From a virus, in IMG/VR virus record IMGVR_UViG_3300046777_001793, positions 56,529 through 120,528 of that record: a stretch of 64,000 nt of DNA; one strand, 5' to 3'. The notes under the pieces were generated by a model that was given only the letters and a program-made list of their open reading frames with translations, searched no databases and had not been told where the DNA came from. This document shows, piece after piece, positions 46,178 through 58,300 of the stretch. Position numbers and translations under genes: made by a program. The number at the start of each line of letters is the position of its first letter. Position 1 is the stretch's first letter.

Positions 46178-49100
46178 AGTATGATCTTGTTTTAATCCAT
46201 GGCGAGGATCTATTATTTTACCATCTAAATTAAATTGGTACTTCATATAAAGATTAAATGCTTTATTGTTGTACCATTTAGTTTCAGCACCTTCCTTAAT
46301 ACCTTCTTGCCAAATATAAGGACCAGCATCTTGTTCGTAAGTATCACCATTTACAGCATAACCAAATCCATCAATGATGTCTTTAAAAATGTTGTTTTCA
46401 CCTACTACTGAACCAGACATAATTAAATTTGGCATAGAAGCAACTAATCCTGAATTATAAGGATCCCATGGTGTTACAGGAAGCATAGATTCTTGCTCTT
46501 TGATAATTCTATTTACAATCCTAAGAGCATTCATTTTAAACCATTCCATAGTAGAAAACCTATTACCCCATTGTACAGTCTGATTAGGTTGTACAAGGGG
46601 TAAATTAGGTACACCATTCATTTTTTTCATCATTGCATGTGCACCTTCTTCTCCTGGTGAAAAAGTAAAATCATTCTCCCCATTATCATCTTCATCATAA
46701 TGTGAAAGTCTTTGTTTTAATAACCTCAACATTATGTTAGTTGTAAGAAGTATCAATAAAGAATACAATGCAGTTTTTTGTGGAGCATTCAGTTTTCTTT
46801 TTGAATTTAGTATTGTTGCTATAGCTGTAGCAGCACCTACAAATGTTCCAAGTTCTCTTTGTTGAGTAGAATAATTCTTTGTAGCTGTACCATAAGTTCC
46901 TGTTTTTTTGTTAAACTTCATGTTATAATGTCCACTCAACATACCTGGAATAAACTTCATAATAAAGAATGTAGTTTTTACCCAAATATTTCTGAAAGCA
47001 TCAGGTTCGTTAAAGTCACTTACCGCACCAATATTCTTTTGAATAATTCTTTGGTGAACATTCTTAATTTTTTTTAATTTTTCACCCATTACAATTCTAC
47101 CATCAGAGTCATAAGATATTTTCATATCAGATGGAACTCCTTTAATAGTAACAACTCTTCCTTCATCATCTAATGTAAGAGCATCATAGAGAGCAACTTT
47201 TTTGCCATTAATTTCAAAACTATTATGTCTTAATATAGCCAAAAACTGATGAACAGGAACAGAATCACCCATATATTTTCTATCTGTAAATCTAAGTGTA
47301 CCAGCTCTAAAATCTCCCCAAACAGTTCTTGCACCAAATGTACCTGCATCTTTTTTCATCAAGTCTGGTACAGCATCAGTAACACGTAATAATTGTATTA
47401 ACGGATCTATTTCACCCGACTTATATCTTGCAGCCATAAGTTTTTTAACAGTATTAAATGATTTAGCTCTAGTCATTACTAAATCATTTAAACTATAATT
47501 ATCACCAGTTGCTCTTGAATAAAGTAATGTTTTACCTGAACCGTAGTTTGCAGTAGATGAAACAGCATTAAAACCAAACCAAAGAACAGAAGCATGCTTT
47601 TGCATGTAACTCATAAGTTTTAAATAACTTCTTTGAAATCCTGTTGAAAAAATAAATTTAGGATCAATAACCACATCTTCACCAGCAAGATGTTTATCAA
47701 GTGAATGCTGTATTGCTCTTAATCTTTTTGATTCACTACCGTTTAATTTAGCATTAAATAAGTTTAAACCTTTTAATTTATCTACATAAGACTTCATTTC
47801 AGGTGACATAGCAATATCCTTAATTGTTCTATTAAACAATTGCATAAATGGCATTGCTTTTCTTGCAGACTTATAATGCTCAATTGAATAAGATTGTAAA
47901 CCAATTGATGCAATTATATTTGTAGAAACATCATTAGCATTTAAATGATATAAACCAGTAATAGGTCTTGTCAAAGGTTCATCCATTTTAGGAGTTGCTA
48001 AACCAAAATCAACATCATCCGCTTGCTGTCTAAACACGTTGACAATAGATCTGATTTTAGCCATAAAGTATTCACCAAAACCTTCTCTTCTTTTAAGAGT
48101 ACCATAAAGAGATTTTTCAGTTCCAGATTTTCTAATATTTGGATAACTGATGTAACCTTTTTGAGAAGCATCTAATCCTTTTTGATTATCTAAATGATGG
48201 TCTTTAATCATTAGCATAGCATCAAAAAGCTTTCTGTCTTCTTCAAACATTCTCTGATAATCATCATCAATATAGCGGCGGTCATTAGGATCTGTTTTTG
48301 GCAACCATCTCCCACTATTATCTACGTTAGCTATAACAAGAGTTTCTGCTCCAGTAACAGGATTAACATCAATATAATCTCTTTCTATTTTTTCTCTAAG
48401 AAATTCTGGTTTAATTACTCTTGACCTATAGTTCATATTAGGAACTCTTGGAATACCATCAAGTTCAATATAACCATTAGGAAATAATCCATTTTGAGGA
48501 CTTAAAGGATTTGTAGTTGCTGCTCTTGTGTGGTAATAAGCAATATCCCTTGGAGCTGTAGTTGTCCAAGCTGGTGATTTAATATATTTTTCAACTAAAC
48601 CAATTGCTTGACCACTACTGTTATATTCAATTCTTTCAGCAAGATAGTGGTTATCAAAAAAGAAATCTCTAAAAGAAGGATCAGAACTAGCTAAATCTTC
48701 AAGAAAACTTACATTAGATAATAATTCCTCTAAATGTTCTTTAGATAATGAACCTGTAGAATAAATATCTTCACCAAACAATGCATCAATTTCAGTTGCT
48801 ACTGCATCAAGAACTCCTGTATTATTAAACACAACATCATTAAAAGCAACCAAATAATCATCAGTTGATTCTGTTATTGACATTTCACGTAACTCTTTTT
48901 CAATAGCACGTAATTCAACAATATCATTAAAATTAATAAGACTTTGTGAAATTTTTTGTTTTAAAATATCGTCATAGTATATATAGCGTTGTTCTTCTTG
49001 ATATGTAAGAGTGCTATATGTAGCTTTATTTTGTAAGAAAACAAAATCTTTATAATCATCACCAGTTAAACCACTTAACTGTAAATAAGAATCTTTTGCT

Positions 49101-52100
49101 CTATCTATTTCTTCAGCAAGTTCAGTAGCTTTTCTTTGTTGAGCAGATGTTAGATTAAACCCACTATATTGACCAGCTTCATTTTTTGTAGGCTTTAAAA
49201 TGTCTGTATAAAGTTTTTCATAAATACCAGAAATATCTTGAATAGAATTATTTACAGCAATAAGATCAGCCATAATTTCATTTCTTCTATCTACTAATTG
49301 CTTTCTTTTTTCAAAATAAGCATCATCAATTTCTACACTTGTATTATACTTTATCCACTTTTCAATTGCTACTTTACGGTCATTACCTTGAATATTTGAT
49401 GCATCAAGTCCATGTAAAAATGTGTCAAAACTATTTTCAAATTTCATTGGTACATCAACATATTCATAGAAATCTTTAGTCTTTTCTTTATATTGATTAA
49501 GTAATTCAGCAATTGCTAATTCATCACCAGTCTTGTCATTACCATTAGCATCAACTTTACTATACAATTGTCTAAACTCAACCCATAATTTACTAAGTTC
49601 AATCTCAATATCAAAACTTGTAGGATCATGCATTGTGTTAGCTGTAAGCATACGCATTCTTGTAAATACATCATCAATGCGTTCTTGAGCCATTTCCCCT
49701 ATTGGAGAATCCATCATATAATCAAACTCATAAACTTCATCAACACCATCTCTATTCATATATTCTGCTTCCCATTGCTTATAAAGCTTAACTGCTTTAT
49801 TGAAAGCTTTAAGATTTTCAGGAGTTGGATTTAATGTATGAGTGTCTTTTGCTTCTTGAATTTTAATTTCTAATAACTTTTTATCAGCTCTCCAATCTTT
49901 AAAATTATTAGCAAAAATCCATTCTTCAGAATCTTCAAATCCTGCTTTAGCAATAGATAATCTTTCATACTCTAATTGCTGTTCAGGTGTTCTATTTGTA
50001 ATAACAGATAATTGACTCCACTTTTCTCTTTCTTTTGCTGAAAGTTCATTTCTTGTATTAATTATCCTATCTTTCTTACCAATTGCTCTACCCAAAGCAT
50101 TTTCACCAAAAAGTTTATTTGCGTGAACAGTTCCTTTAAGTTTGCTTTTTAATTTGGCAAGAAGTTCTGCTTGTCTAGCATTGGCATTTCCGGAAAGTTC
50201 ATTAAAAAATTGTGAGATATAGTTATGGAAACCACCAACAATATCATCACTAGAATTTAAATAACCTGTTCCAATAGATGATAACGCACCTACATCACCC
50301 AATGTATTTCCAATAAGAGCTTTTAGTTGCTCTTTTGATATACTTTGAGAATACATACTCATTTGTTTTAAATAAGTGTATCTATTCTCATCTCTGTTTG
50401 CAGGAAGAACTTTTTCTAAATTACTTAATTCAGTATGTTCTGCTGGAGTTAATCCATACCATTGTTTGTATCTTCTTTCATATTCAGCATAAAGATTTGA
50501 ATCTTTTAAAGCTTGTAACTCACTCATAGCTTCATCTTCAATAGGCTGATTAATTTTTTTCATGTGTTCATAGAACTCATCAAAGACAGCATCTGAAAAT
50601 GTCTGTTTAACTTTATTAGAAAGTTGATTGAGTTTACCTTTGCTACTAATATATAATTGAGCAATTGGATCTTGCGTATTATATAAATCAAAGTAACCTT
50701 TAGAAATATTGTCATAAAAATTTTGCCAATTTTCAATATACATCTGCATAGCTAACATCACCTCAAAATCATCTCTTGTAAGTTGATTTGCTCTTAGTAA
50801 GTCAGCTCTTTCATTTAATTTTTCAAATACCACATCAACATTTGCTAACGCTGTAACAAATAATTCAATCTTGTGCTTTACAATTTCAGCATCTGTAGCA
50901 GTTGTATTATCATAAAGTTCTAATCTTTTTATTGCTCTTGTTCCTTTTGATGAAAGCTCATTAAGGTTTTTACGTATAGTTTGTAATATACCTTCATTAA
51001 AATCATCAGAAAGTTCAGCTTTTAGTGTAGCAAAAATTGAGTTTTCTTTAGTTAAGTTACCTACTTGTTTTTGAACAAGCTCATAGAAATCATCAATAAC
51101 CTGTTGTGTTCTTTCAAGACTTGCTTTTGTAAGAACATCTTGAACTTCTTCTTGATATTTTCTTTGGAACATTACAATATCATCCTCGGTAATGAAATCT
51201 GTATTTAATTCAAACATTTCACCCTCATTCAACATATCAAGAAGTTCTCTTAATGTAGTATCCGGTTTTAATTTAGATACATTAACATTTCTTCCAAATG
51301 CTTTTCTTAAAAACTGTTTTATGTTAAATAGAAGTTCTTTAAACCAAGACTTTTTCTCATACCCAAAATCCTTGTTCATTCTTTCCATAGTCTGAACCAT
51401 AACTTCTTCCATAAATTCAGGACTGTTCTCTTTTAGTTCAGGGTAGTATTTTTGGACATAAGTAAATAAATCAAAACCATCATCTGATTTTACTACATCA
51501 CTATACAGTTTGTTAAACAAATCAGGATTATTTTTTGATAAAGCTTTAATTATTGGGTGAGCAAACTCATGTAATACTGTATCATGATTAAATAAACCAG
51601 CAACAAAATAAACTTTACCTTTCATAAAGAAACCTGCTGCTTTTGGAGCATCAGGAAACATTACTTCAAACTCTTCTTCAGTAATTACTTCATAATCCAC
51701 ACCAAGTTGATTAGAAAGCCTCATCATTACTTCAGTAGCCTTTCTTTTGTTTTGAGATTCAAAAATTTCTTTTACTTCCTCAATACCTTTTAAATCATCA
51801 ACCAGTTCTTCTTCTTGATCTATTTGAAATACTGATTCATCTAATTCAGGTTGAATATCTTCAATTTCTCTATTCTTAAAAAGAATTTTATCAATAACAT
51901 ATTCTGGACTTCTAACTTTTCCATTTTGTTCAATAACATCTGTAAATGCTTCATCATACCCTACAACTTCAACAAGAGCATCAAACTTTACTTTATCTTC
52001 TTCAGATAAATTAAGTGGCTTACGCTTTAAATAAGTAACTGTTGATTTTGATGTTGGTGTTTGAACATCAGTTTCAGGTTTAGAATCCCATGTTTGTTTT

Positions 52101-52330
52101 ACACCAAAGAAACCAGGGTTTTCATTTTCTTTTATAGCATCAGTCTGTTCAAACATATCAGGTGTATTTTCTTCCCTAATTTGTAATCCCAAATCATCAA
52201 GTGTAGGAAAAGAACCACTAGGGTTCTTCTCCATCCACACTCCAACTTTTGCTTTTAATATTTCTTCATTTAAACCTGTGACTTGTTGTAAGTTAACAAA
52301 GTCTGGGTGAGTAGTATTAACACATATCAT
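46169..52330 (-). CDS. Giant virion-type protein, 2053 aa, with zincin domain
   Basis: N-terminal 240 residues are acidic and flexible. A zincin follows at TVLHEFAHPIIKAL (H254, E255, H258) with EFMEEVMVQ (E309) about 50 residues later as the likely third zinc ligand. The long middle is helical and low in recognisable motifs, rich in Asn, Asp and Glu. Near the C-terminus is a hydrophobic stretch (about 1850-1900: GTFVGAATAIATIL, ALYSLLILLTTNIMLRLL) that may be a membrane insertion. A giant, helical protein with an N-terminal zincin and a late hydrophobic region, coupled by ATGA to an even larger one, fits crAss-like ejected cargo or tail-tube proteins. Confidence 0.65.
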   Translation of the reverse strand: MICVNTTHPDFVNLQQVTGLNEEILKAKVGVWMEKNPSGSFPTLDDLGLQIREENTPDMFEQTDAIKENENPGFFGVKQTWDSKPETDVQTPTSKSTVTYLKRKPLNLSEEDKVKFDALVEVVGYDEAFTDVIEQNGKVRSPEYVIDKILFKNREIEDIQPELDESVFQIDQEEELVDDLKGIEEVKEIFESQNKRKATEVMMRLSNQLGVDYEVITEEEFEVMFPDAPKAAGFFMKGKVYFVAGLFNHDTVLHEFAHPIIKALSKNNPDLFNKLYSDVVKSDDGFDLFTYVQKYYPELKENSPEFMEEVMVQTMERMNKDFGYEKKSWFKELLFNIKQFLRKAFGRNVNVSKLKPDTTLRELLDMLNEGEMFELNTDFITEDDIVMFQRKYQEEVQDVLTKASLERTQQVIDDFYELVQKQVGNLTKENSIFATLKAELSDDFNEGILQTIRKNLNELSSKGTRAIKRLELYDNTTATDAEIVKHKIELFVTALANVDVVFEKLNERADLLRANQLTRDDFEVMLAMQMYIENWQNFYDNISKGYFDLYNTQDPIAQLYISSKGKLNQLSNKVKQTFSDAVFDEFYEHMKKINQPIEDEAMSELQALKDSNLYAEYERRYKQWYGLTPAEHTELSNLEKVLPANRDENRYTYLKQMSMYSQSISKEQLKALIGNTLGDVGALSSIGTGYLNSSDDIVGGFHNYISQFFNELSGNANARQAELLAKLKSKLKGTVHANKLFGENALGRAIGKKDRIINTRNELSAKEREKWSQLSVITNRTPEQQLEYERLSIAKAGFEDSEEWIFANNFKDWRADKKLLEIKIQEAKDTHTLNPTPENLKAFNKAVKLYKQWEAEYMNRDGVDEVYEFDYMMDSPIGEMAQERIDDVFTRMRMLTANTMHDPTSFDIEIELSKLWVEFRQLYSKVDANGNDKTGDELAIAELLNQYKEKTKDFYEYVDVPMKFENSFDTFLHGLDASNIQGNDRKVAIEKWIKYNTSVEIDDAYFEKRKQLVDRRNEIMADLIAVNNSIQDISGIYEKLYTDILKPTKNEAGQYSGFNLTSAQQRKATELAEEIDRAKDSYLQLSGLTGDDYKDFVFLQNKATYSTLTYQEEQRYIYYDDILKQKISQSLINFNDIVELRAIEKELREMSITESTDDYLVAFNDVVFNNTGVLDAVATEIDALFGEDIYSTGSLSKEHLEELLSNVSFLEDLASSDPSFRDFFFDNHYLAERIEYNSSGQAIGLVEKYIKSPAWTTTAPRDIAYYHTRAATTNPLSPQNGLFPNGYIELDGIPRVPNMNYRSRVIKPEFLREKIERDYIDVNPVTGAETLVIANVDNSGRWLPKTDPNDRRYIDDDYQRMFEEDRKLFDAMLMIKDHHLDNQKGLDASQKGYISYPNIRKSGTEKSLYGTLKRREGFGEYFMAKIRSIVNVFRQQADDVDFGLATPKMDEPLTRPITGLYHLNANDVSTNIIASIGLQSYSIEHYKSARKAMPFMQLFNRTIKDIAMSPEMKSYVDKLKGLNLFNAKLNGSESKRLRAIQHSLDKHLAGEDVVIDPKFIFSTGFQRSYLKLMSYMQKHASVLWFGFNAVSSTANYGSGKTLLYSRATGDNYSLNDLVMTRAKSFNTVKKLMAARYKSGEIDPLIQLLRVTDAVPDLMKKDAGTFGARTVWGDFRAGTLRFTDRKYMGDSVPVHQFLAILRHNSFEINGKKVALYDALTLDDEGRVVTIKGVPSDMKISYDSDGRIVMGEKLKKIKNVHQRIIQKNIGAVSDFNEPDAFRNIWVKTTFFIMKFIPGMLSGHYNMKFNKKTGTYGTATKNYSTQQRELGTFVGAATAIATILNSKRKLNAPQKTALYSLLILLTTNIMLRLLKQRLSHYDEDDNGENDFTFSPGEEGAHAMMKKMNGVPNLPLVQPNQTVQWGNRFSTMEWFKMNALRIVNRIIKEQESMLPVTPWDPYNSGLVASMPNLIMSGSVVGENNIFKDIIDGFGYAVNGDTYEQDAGPYIWQEGIKEGAETKWYNNKAFNLYMKYQFNLDGKIIDPRHGLKQDHTLR

Positions 52331-55300
52331 TTTGTACAGTTTGCTAAGTTTTTTTGTTCTTCCAAAGATAGAGATAAAAATTGTTCTTGAGTCATACTGG
52401 TTGCCATACCTTTTGCTTTTAAATTAGATTTATACATATCCCATAAAGCCAAATTTTCACTTATATCATCAAATAAAGATAATTGAGTAGCAACTTGAGT
52501 AGGTTGGTTACTTATTGTTGGTTGATTTAATTTATTTAATATTCTTTTTTGTTTTTCATAAAAACTATTTCTTTGTTCATTAGTAATAACATCCGTATAA
52601 TCAATATTTAATGCATTTCTGATAATACTATCTTCATCAGAAAGACCTACTTTTTCTAAAAATATTAATTCATTTTCTTCAATACCTCTTGCTTTTAATT
52701 CTTGAAGTAATTGTTTTTCAAAATCAATATCTTCTGTAGCATAAGAACCTCCTTCATTATATCTATTATATTCCGCAACATCTGATTCAGTTAAAACTTT
52801 ATTGTAAGCATCAACTAATTGCAAACCTGTTAATTTAGAAAATCCATGATTAATTTCTGTTTTATGAATAATAAATTGTCCAGCAGGAATAATAATATTT
52901 TCATTAGAAATAAATCTTTCTTCACCTTCATCACCAATAACCCTATTACCATAGGATTGTGTTCCACCTTCTTTATTTAATGGAAAAATCTTTTCCGCAT
53001 AATCTTTATTTATTTCAATAATAAAAGGATTTTTAGAATATCTATTCCCATAATCTTCTGCTAAACCTCTATTATCTGCAAAAGAAATTCCTTTAGATTT
53101 AAACAATGAATCCTCAGTAACTTGCAACACAAGATTTCCTTTATCATCTAATGTAGGTTTTTTTTCTTGACCTCTGAATAAAGAAGAAGTAAATCCAGTA
53201 GATTTACTAGCAACTTGAGCAGGTTGAGAAAATTTACTCCAAGTACCAATAAGTTGACCATCAACTGTAATTTCAGAATAGTTATAACCTTTAGCTTCCA
53301 TATTAGCATAAAGTCTTTTTTCTCCTGTATTGTAACTACTAGCATCAATGTAGGCTTTGTTATCAGTAAGAATAGTAGCTCCTGCTTCTACAGCTTTAAT
53401 AGCTTCTTTAATAGTTCTATCTTGTTGAGTTTTTTGTTGTTCTTCAGTTCCTCTTCTTCCTCCAATAGAAACAAATATTACATCATTATCAGAATAATTA
53501 CCTGTATTAGCTAAAGCTCCTGCTTGTTGCCTGTAATTTTCTGTAGAGCTTCCAGTTATACCCTCACCAAAACCAATAAATTGAGTAGCAATACTAGCTT
53601 TGATAGTTGCTTTTTTATCAGCAGCTTGTATTGGTGTAACATTAAATATATTTTTTTTATCAAAAGAAAAACTTAAGTTTTGTGTTTGTTGTAATTTATT
53701 TACATCAGGAGTATGTCTTAATGTAATACTATATCTAACGCCTTGCTCACCTTCTTTTTCAACACCATGTTTATAGTTTAATTGAGAATCATATCCCATA
53801 ACTAATACGTGTCCATGTTTAGCATCTACAGTAAGATCATTTCCTGCATATTGTTTAATACCTTTAAAACCAAATTTACGTTGTGCACCTAAAGATAATG
53901 TCAATACAGTAGGGTTAACTTTACCATCTCTACCTGTTAAATTAACTTCAAGATCTGTATGATAACCTAATCCAGTTGAAAGTTCAGAATATTTATTGAT
54001 TAAAGCTGTATCAAAATAACCAGGTTTAACACCCATTCTTTTTTCAATAAGTCTTACAGTTTTTTCAATCCATTCAGGCATTTCTGCTTTAGCATGTTTC
54101 TTGTAAGATTCTCCTGAACCATAAGCATAATCAATTGGACCGTAATAAAGATTTTTTAATCTCCATTGTTTACCTGCTAAAAGAACTTGTTTAGATAATT
54201 CTGCTTCAAATTCTTTATCCATTTTAGCAAATAATCTATCAGCTTCATTTCTATCAAAAACTTCACCATCATAAATTTCAGCACCTTTTATCTCTTCAAT
54301 TTTTCTAAAGTTTTTCATAACAGGACCTTGAACAAAACCAGAAGAATTAGTTTTCAATCCTTGAGGGTTAAACACTTCTTCTTTTTGAAGTCTTTTAGCT
54401 CTACTTGACATAATAAAAGGAAGAACTGAACCCATTAAATGTTTCTCCAAATAAACAGCAGCAGGACTAACACCTATCTTTAAAGCGTTACCATTAGTAT
54501 CAACTAAAAGTTTAGATAAGTTCATTCTTTCAACAGCATTACCTTGGAAATAAGAAGTCAAAGCTTGTTCTGCAATCTGCAATCCATTTTTAATAAGATC
54601 TGATTCAGAAAGACCTTTCATTTTTTCCTTTATAACATTCATTACTCCTGTAATCTGTTTACCAAATGCATCATACATACTAACTTCAGGTTTAGTTACA
54701 TCATAATAAGCTGAAGTCTTACCTTCTAATGACTTATTAAATGAATAATATTTCTGAAAATCAGGACCATATTCAACTACCATCTTATAACCATTATTTC
54801 TTAAATACTGTTTTGCATAAGTTGCAATACCACCAGGAGCAGCACTTATATTAAATGTACTTACACCTGCAGCAATTGCTTTTGAGATTTCAGGAACATA
54901 CTTTTCATTAAAGAAATTTTTAACTGATTCATTATATTCTTTTAATGATGTATTAGCATAAGCATCTTCTTTTAATGAAGCTCCAAATATCCATACAGCA
55001 TCATTAGCAACGTATTCATTTTTATTTAAATCATTCTTTAATTCATCAATATAAGCATGGTGTTTACTTTGATATTTAGGTGCTTGTTTAGCTTTAAAAG
55101 CAATACCTTTTGTTGAACGTGAAGAAATATATTGGTCTGTTACAAATTCACCAGATCTTTTTACTACAGAATTAGCAATACTCATTGCTCCAATTCTACC
55201 CATTTTAGATTTACCAACCAATATAGGTAAGTTACCTCTATTGTCAACACCTAAATGCTCTAACAACATTCTGTCAATTTCATTCTGATCTAAATATTCA

Positions 55301-58300
55301 GGTGCTACAACTTTCTTTTTAGGGTATGCAATTTTAACATCACCATACACTTTAAGTATTTCTTCAACTTGTTCTAATGTAACATCTTCATCAGATTCAA
55401 ATAACATTTCTGGATTAAAAATAAACTCAAAATCAGATTGATTAGCTTGACTTATATTGTTAAACATGTGAACATTACCATACACATAAGCATTCTCTTT
55501 AATTTGAGTTTCACCTTTACCGTAATCCAAATTACCGTCAACAGTATAATTAACACCTTTACCTCTTGAGTTCCATTTATTATTTAAAACTAAATTGGAT
55601 ATTTTATCATAAAACTGACTAAGTAAACCAACATTAATTGGATCAACTTCACTTTTAACTCCCTTATTATATACAACTTTAGCAAACTTATTTTCATAAG
55701 ACCTAAAAGTTTTATAAGCTTCATCAAACAATTGTTCCATTAAATCAAAATCTAATTGATCATAGACTGTATTTAATATAAAATTTTGAGAAACTAATGG
55801 GCCCATAAAATACTTTGATGCTGCATTTAAACCACCCTGCATTACAAGATAATGGTCAAACCCTGCAAAAAATTCAGCAACTTCTGGTGCTATATCATCA
55901 TTACGTAATTCATGTAAATTTTCTACATAAGTTTCCATTAATTTTTTACCGGTATTTTTTGGTAAAAAGATATTAGACTGATAAGCTTTATAATCAGTAT
56001 TGCTTTTTAAGTCATTTATTAAAAGTAAATTATTAAGGTGTGGATGTTTCATTCTCATTCTCTTAATGATTGCATCTGCACCAACATAACTATTAAACAA
56101 ACTATTTGCCGGTTTTAATTGGTATAATGTTATAGCTTTAACCAAATGAGTTCTTGTCATTTTAGGGCTTACCAAAAAGTAATACTTTTCAAAAAGCTCT
56201 TGATCAGAAATAGATTTTAAGTTGGCAACATTTTCCTGAAATAAAAACTTAAACTTTGCATATTCTTTAACATCAGTAACTCCATCTTTTCTATAGATAC
56301 TTTTGATCATTGGATCAGTTGTCATAGAAAGTTCATTTCTAAGTAAGTTTGAATTAAAAGAAACAGTCAACTTATCAGAATCACCTTCAACAATATCAAT
56401 AGGATATTTAGAATTTAAATCTTCAACAACATCAAATGAAAGCATAGTACCATCTTCTAATACAACAGTTGAAGTATTAGAATTATAAACAGCATTTTGA
56501 TACAAGAACCAAATAAAGTCATTTTTAAATGCACTTCTTGATGTATCTGTAAAAGGCATAGCTTTTTTAACATGATCTTCTTTAGAAAACTTAATTGCCA
56601 TTTGATTGACAATTGGATTGTTTTTAATTTTAAAGAATTGCTTAAATAAATCAACAATAAGTTTATTGTTGTTTAATGTACCAACAGGATTCTCTTCAAA
56701 TTCTTTTTTCCAAGATTCAGGAACAACACTTCTTTTGCTAAAAAAGTTTTCTTCTTTAATAATATTGTTTTCTGCATCTGTGATATTAGCAACCTTAGTT
56801 GTATCATGCTTGTTTGCTTGTTGAAACTCTGTCAATTTATTTGACATTTCTTCAATCTGAAGATAATGAGAAAAATAAATAACATCATCATCATTAGGTG
56901 TTAGTGCACCAACTCTACCCCATAAACTTTCAAAGTCAAATTTAGCATCAAATTGATTATCAATGGAAGCTGGGTTTAAACCTTTAAATTTAGGTTTACC
57001 AAATAAAGATGGATGATTCTGAATAACCTTACCATAAGCAGCTTGACTCGCAGCTTTTGGGTTAAATTCAACAACCGGATTACCTTCTTCATAACCAATC
57101 TTAGAATATACACCTTGAAATTCTTTCTTGATTTTATTATACTCCATTACTAACGGATTAGAAGAAAGTGCAACAGCATCTTCCAATTCTACTCCGGACA
57201 TAAGCATAAATAACAATGTAGGTGTATTCTCTTTATTACCTTGAATATTAAATATCCAAGCATCTTTAGCAACATCCACATATCCATTAATTAACTGTGA
57301 AATTGTATCAGCAATTAATTTATTATTTACACTAGAAGTTCTTTTACCTAAAGCAATTCTTTTAACATCATATTTACCAACTTTTTCTGCTGAATAATTA
57401 TGAGCTAACTTTAAAGCATAAGATCTAAACTTTTCAATTTCTTCTTTATTTTGAGTTTTTAAAGCATTCTCAAAGCGTTCTAAAGCTTCTAATGTAGGAG
57501 CATTTAGTTTAGAATCAAATGTTGTAAATATTGCATAGAAAGTAGAAACAACTGCCGCTATACCAAGAGAATCTTTACCTACAGAGTTTTCTTGTTGTTT
57601 AGCCAAGTTATATTCATAATCAAAAATAGTTGTTGGAGATATAACTTTTGAACCTGTTACATCATCATGAATTTTTTCAAACTTATTAAACTTATGCTGA
57701 ATAGCATCTCTTACTCTTTTTGACAATGGTAATGCATCATCAACACTATTAGGAGTAATAAGATCTTTAATATTACTAGCATCTAATATTTTTTCAGTAA
57801 GTAATTGCAATATTTCATTCTCAATACCTTTTGTACTTGAGTTTTTCATTGCTTCTACATTCTCTGAAATTTTATTTGATGTAGCGTTTAATTTATCATA
57901 CAATGCATTAGACTTATCAATTAAAGCCATAACATCAGCATCTTCTTTAAATAATTCTTTTTCTTTAGCAGATCTTTCTTTACGGATGTTTTTAATTTCT
58001 TGTTCTAATTCTTGAATCTTTAATTCAGCTTCTTCAGTAATTTGTTTCTTTTTATTCTTACCAGTTTTAGCTGTAGCAATAGTAGCAATAGTATTGTTTA
58101 ATGCTTCTATTTTCTTTTTATTCTTACCAATTAACTTGTTTTGTTTTTCAAATAATGCCTTAACTTCATCCTTAATTTCAAGTTTTTTAGAAGAGAATAA
58201 TTTATCTTTTTCTTTTTTGACAGCATCAATATCTTTCTTGATAACTTTAAGATCTTCTTTCAAGTTATCATTCTCATCTTTAAGTTGTTCATAAGGAACA

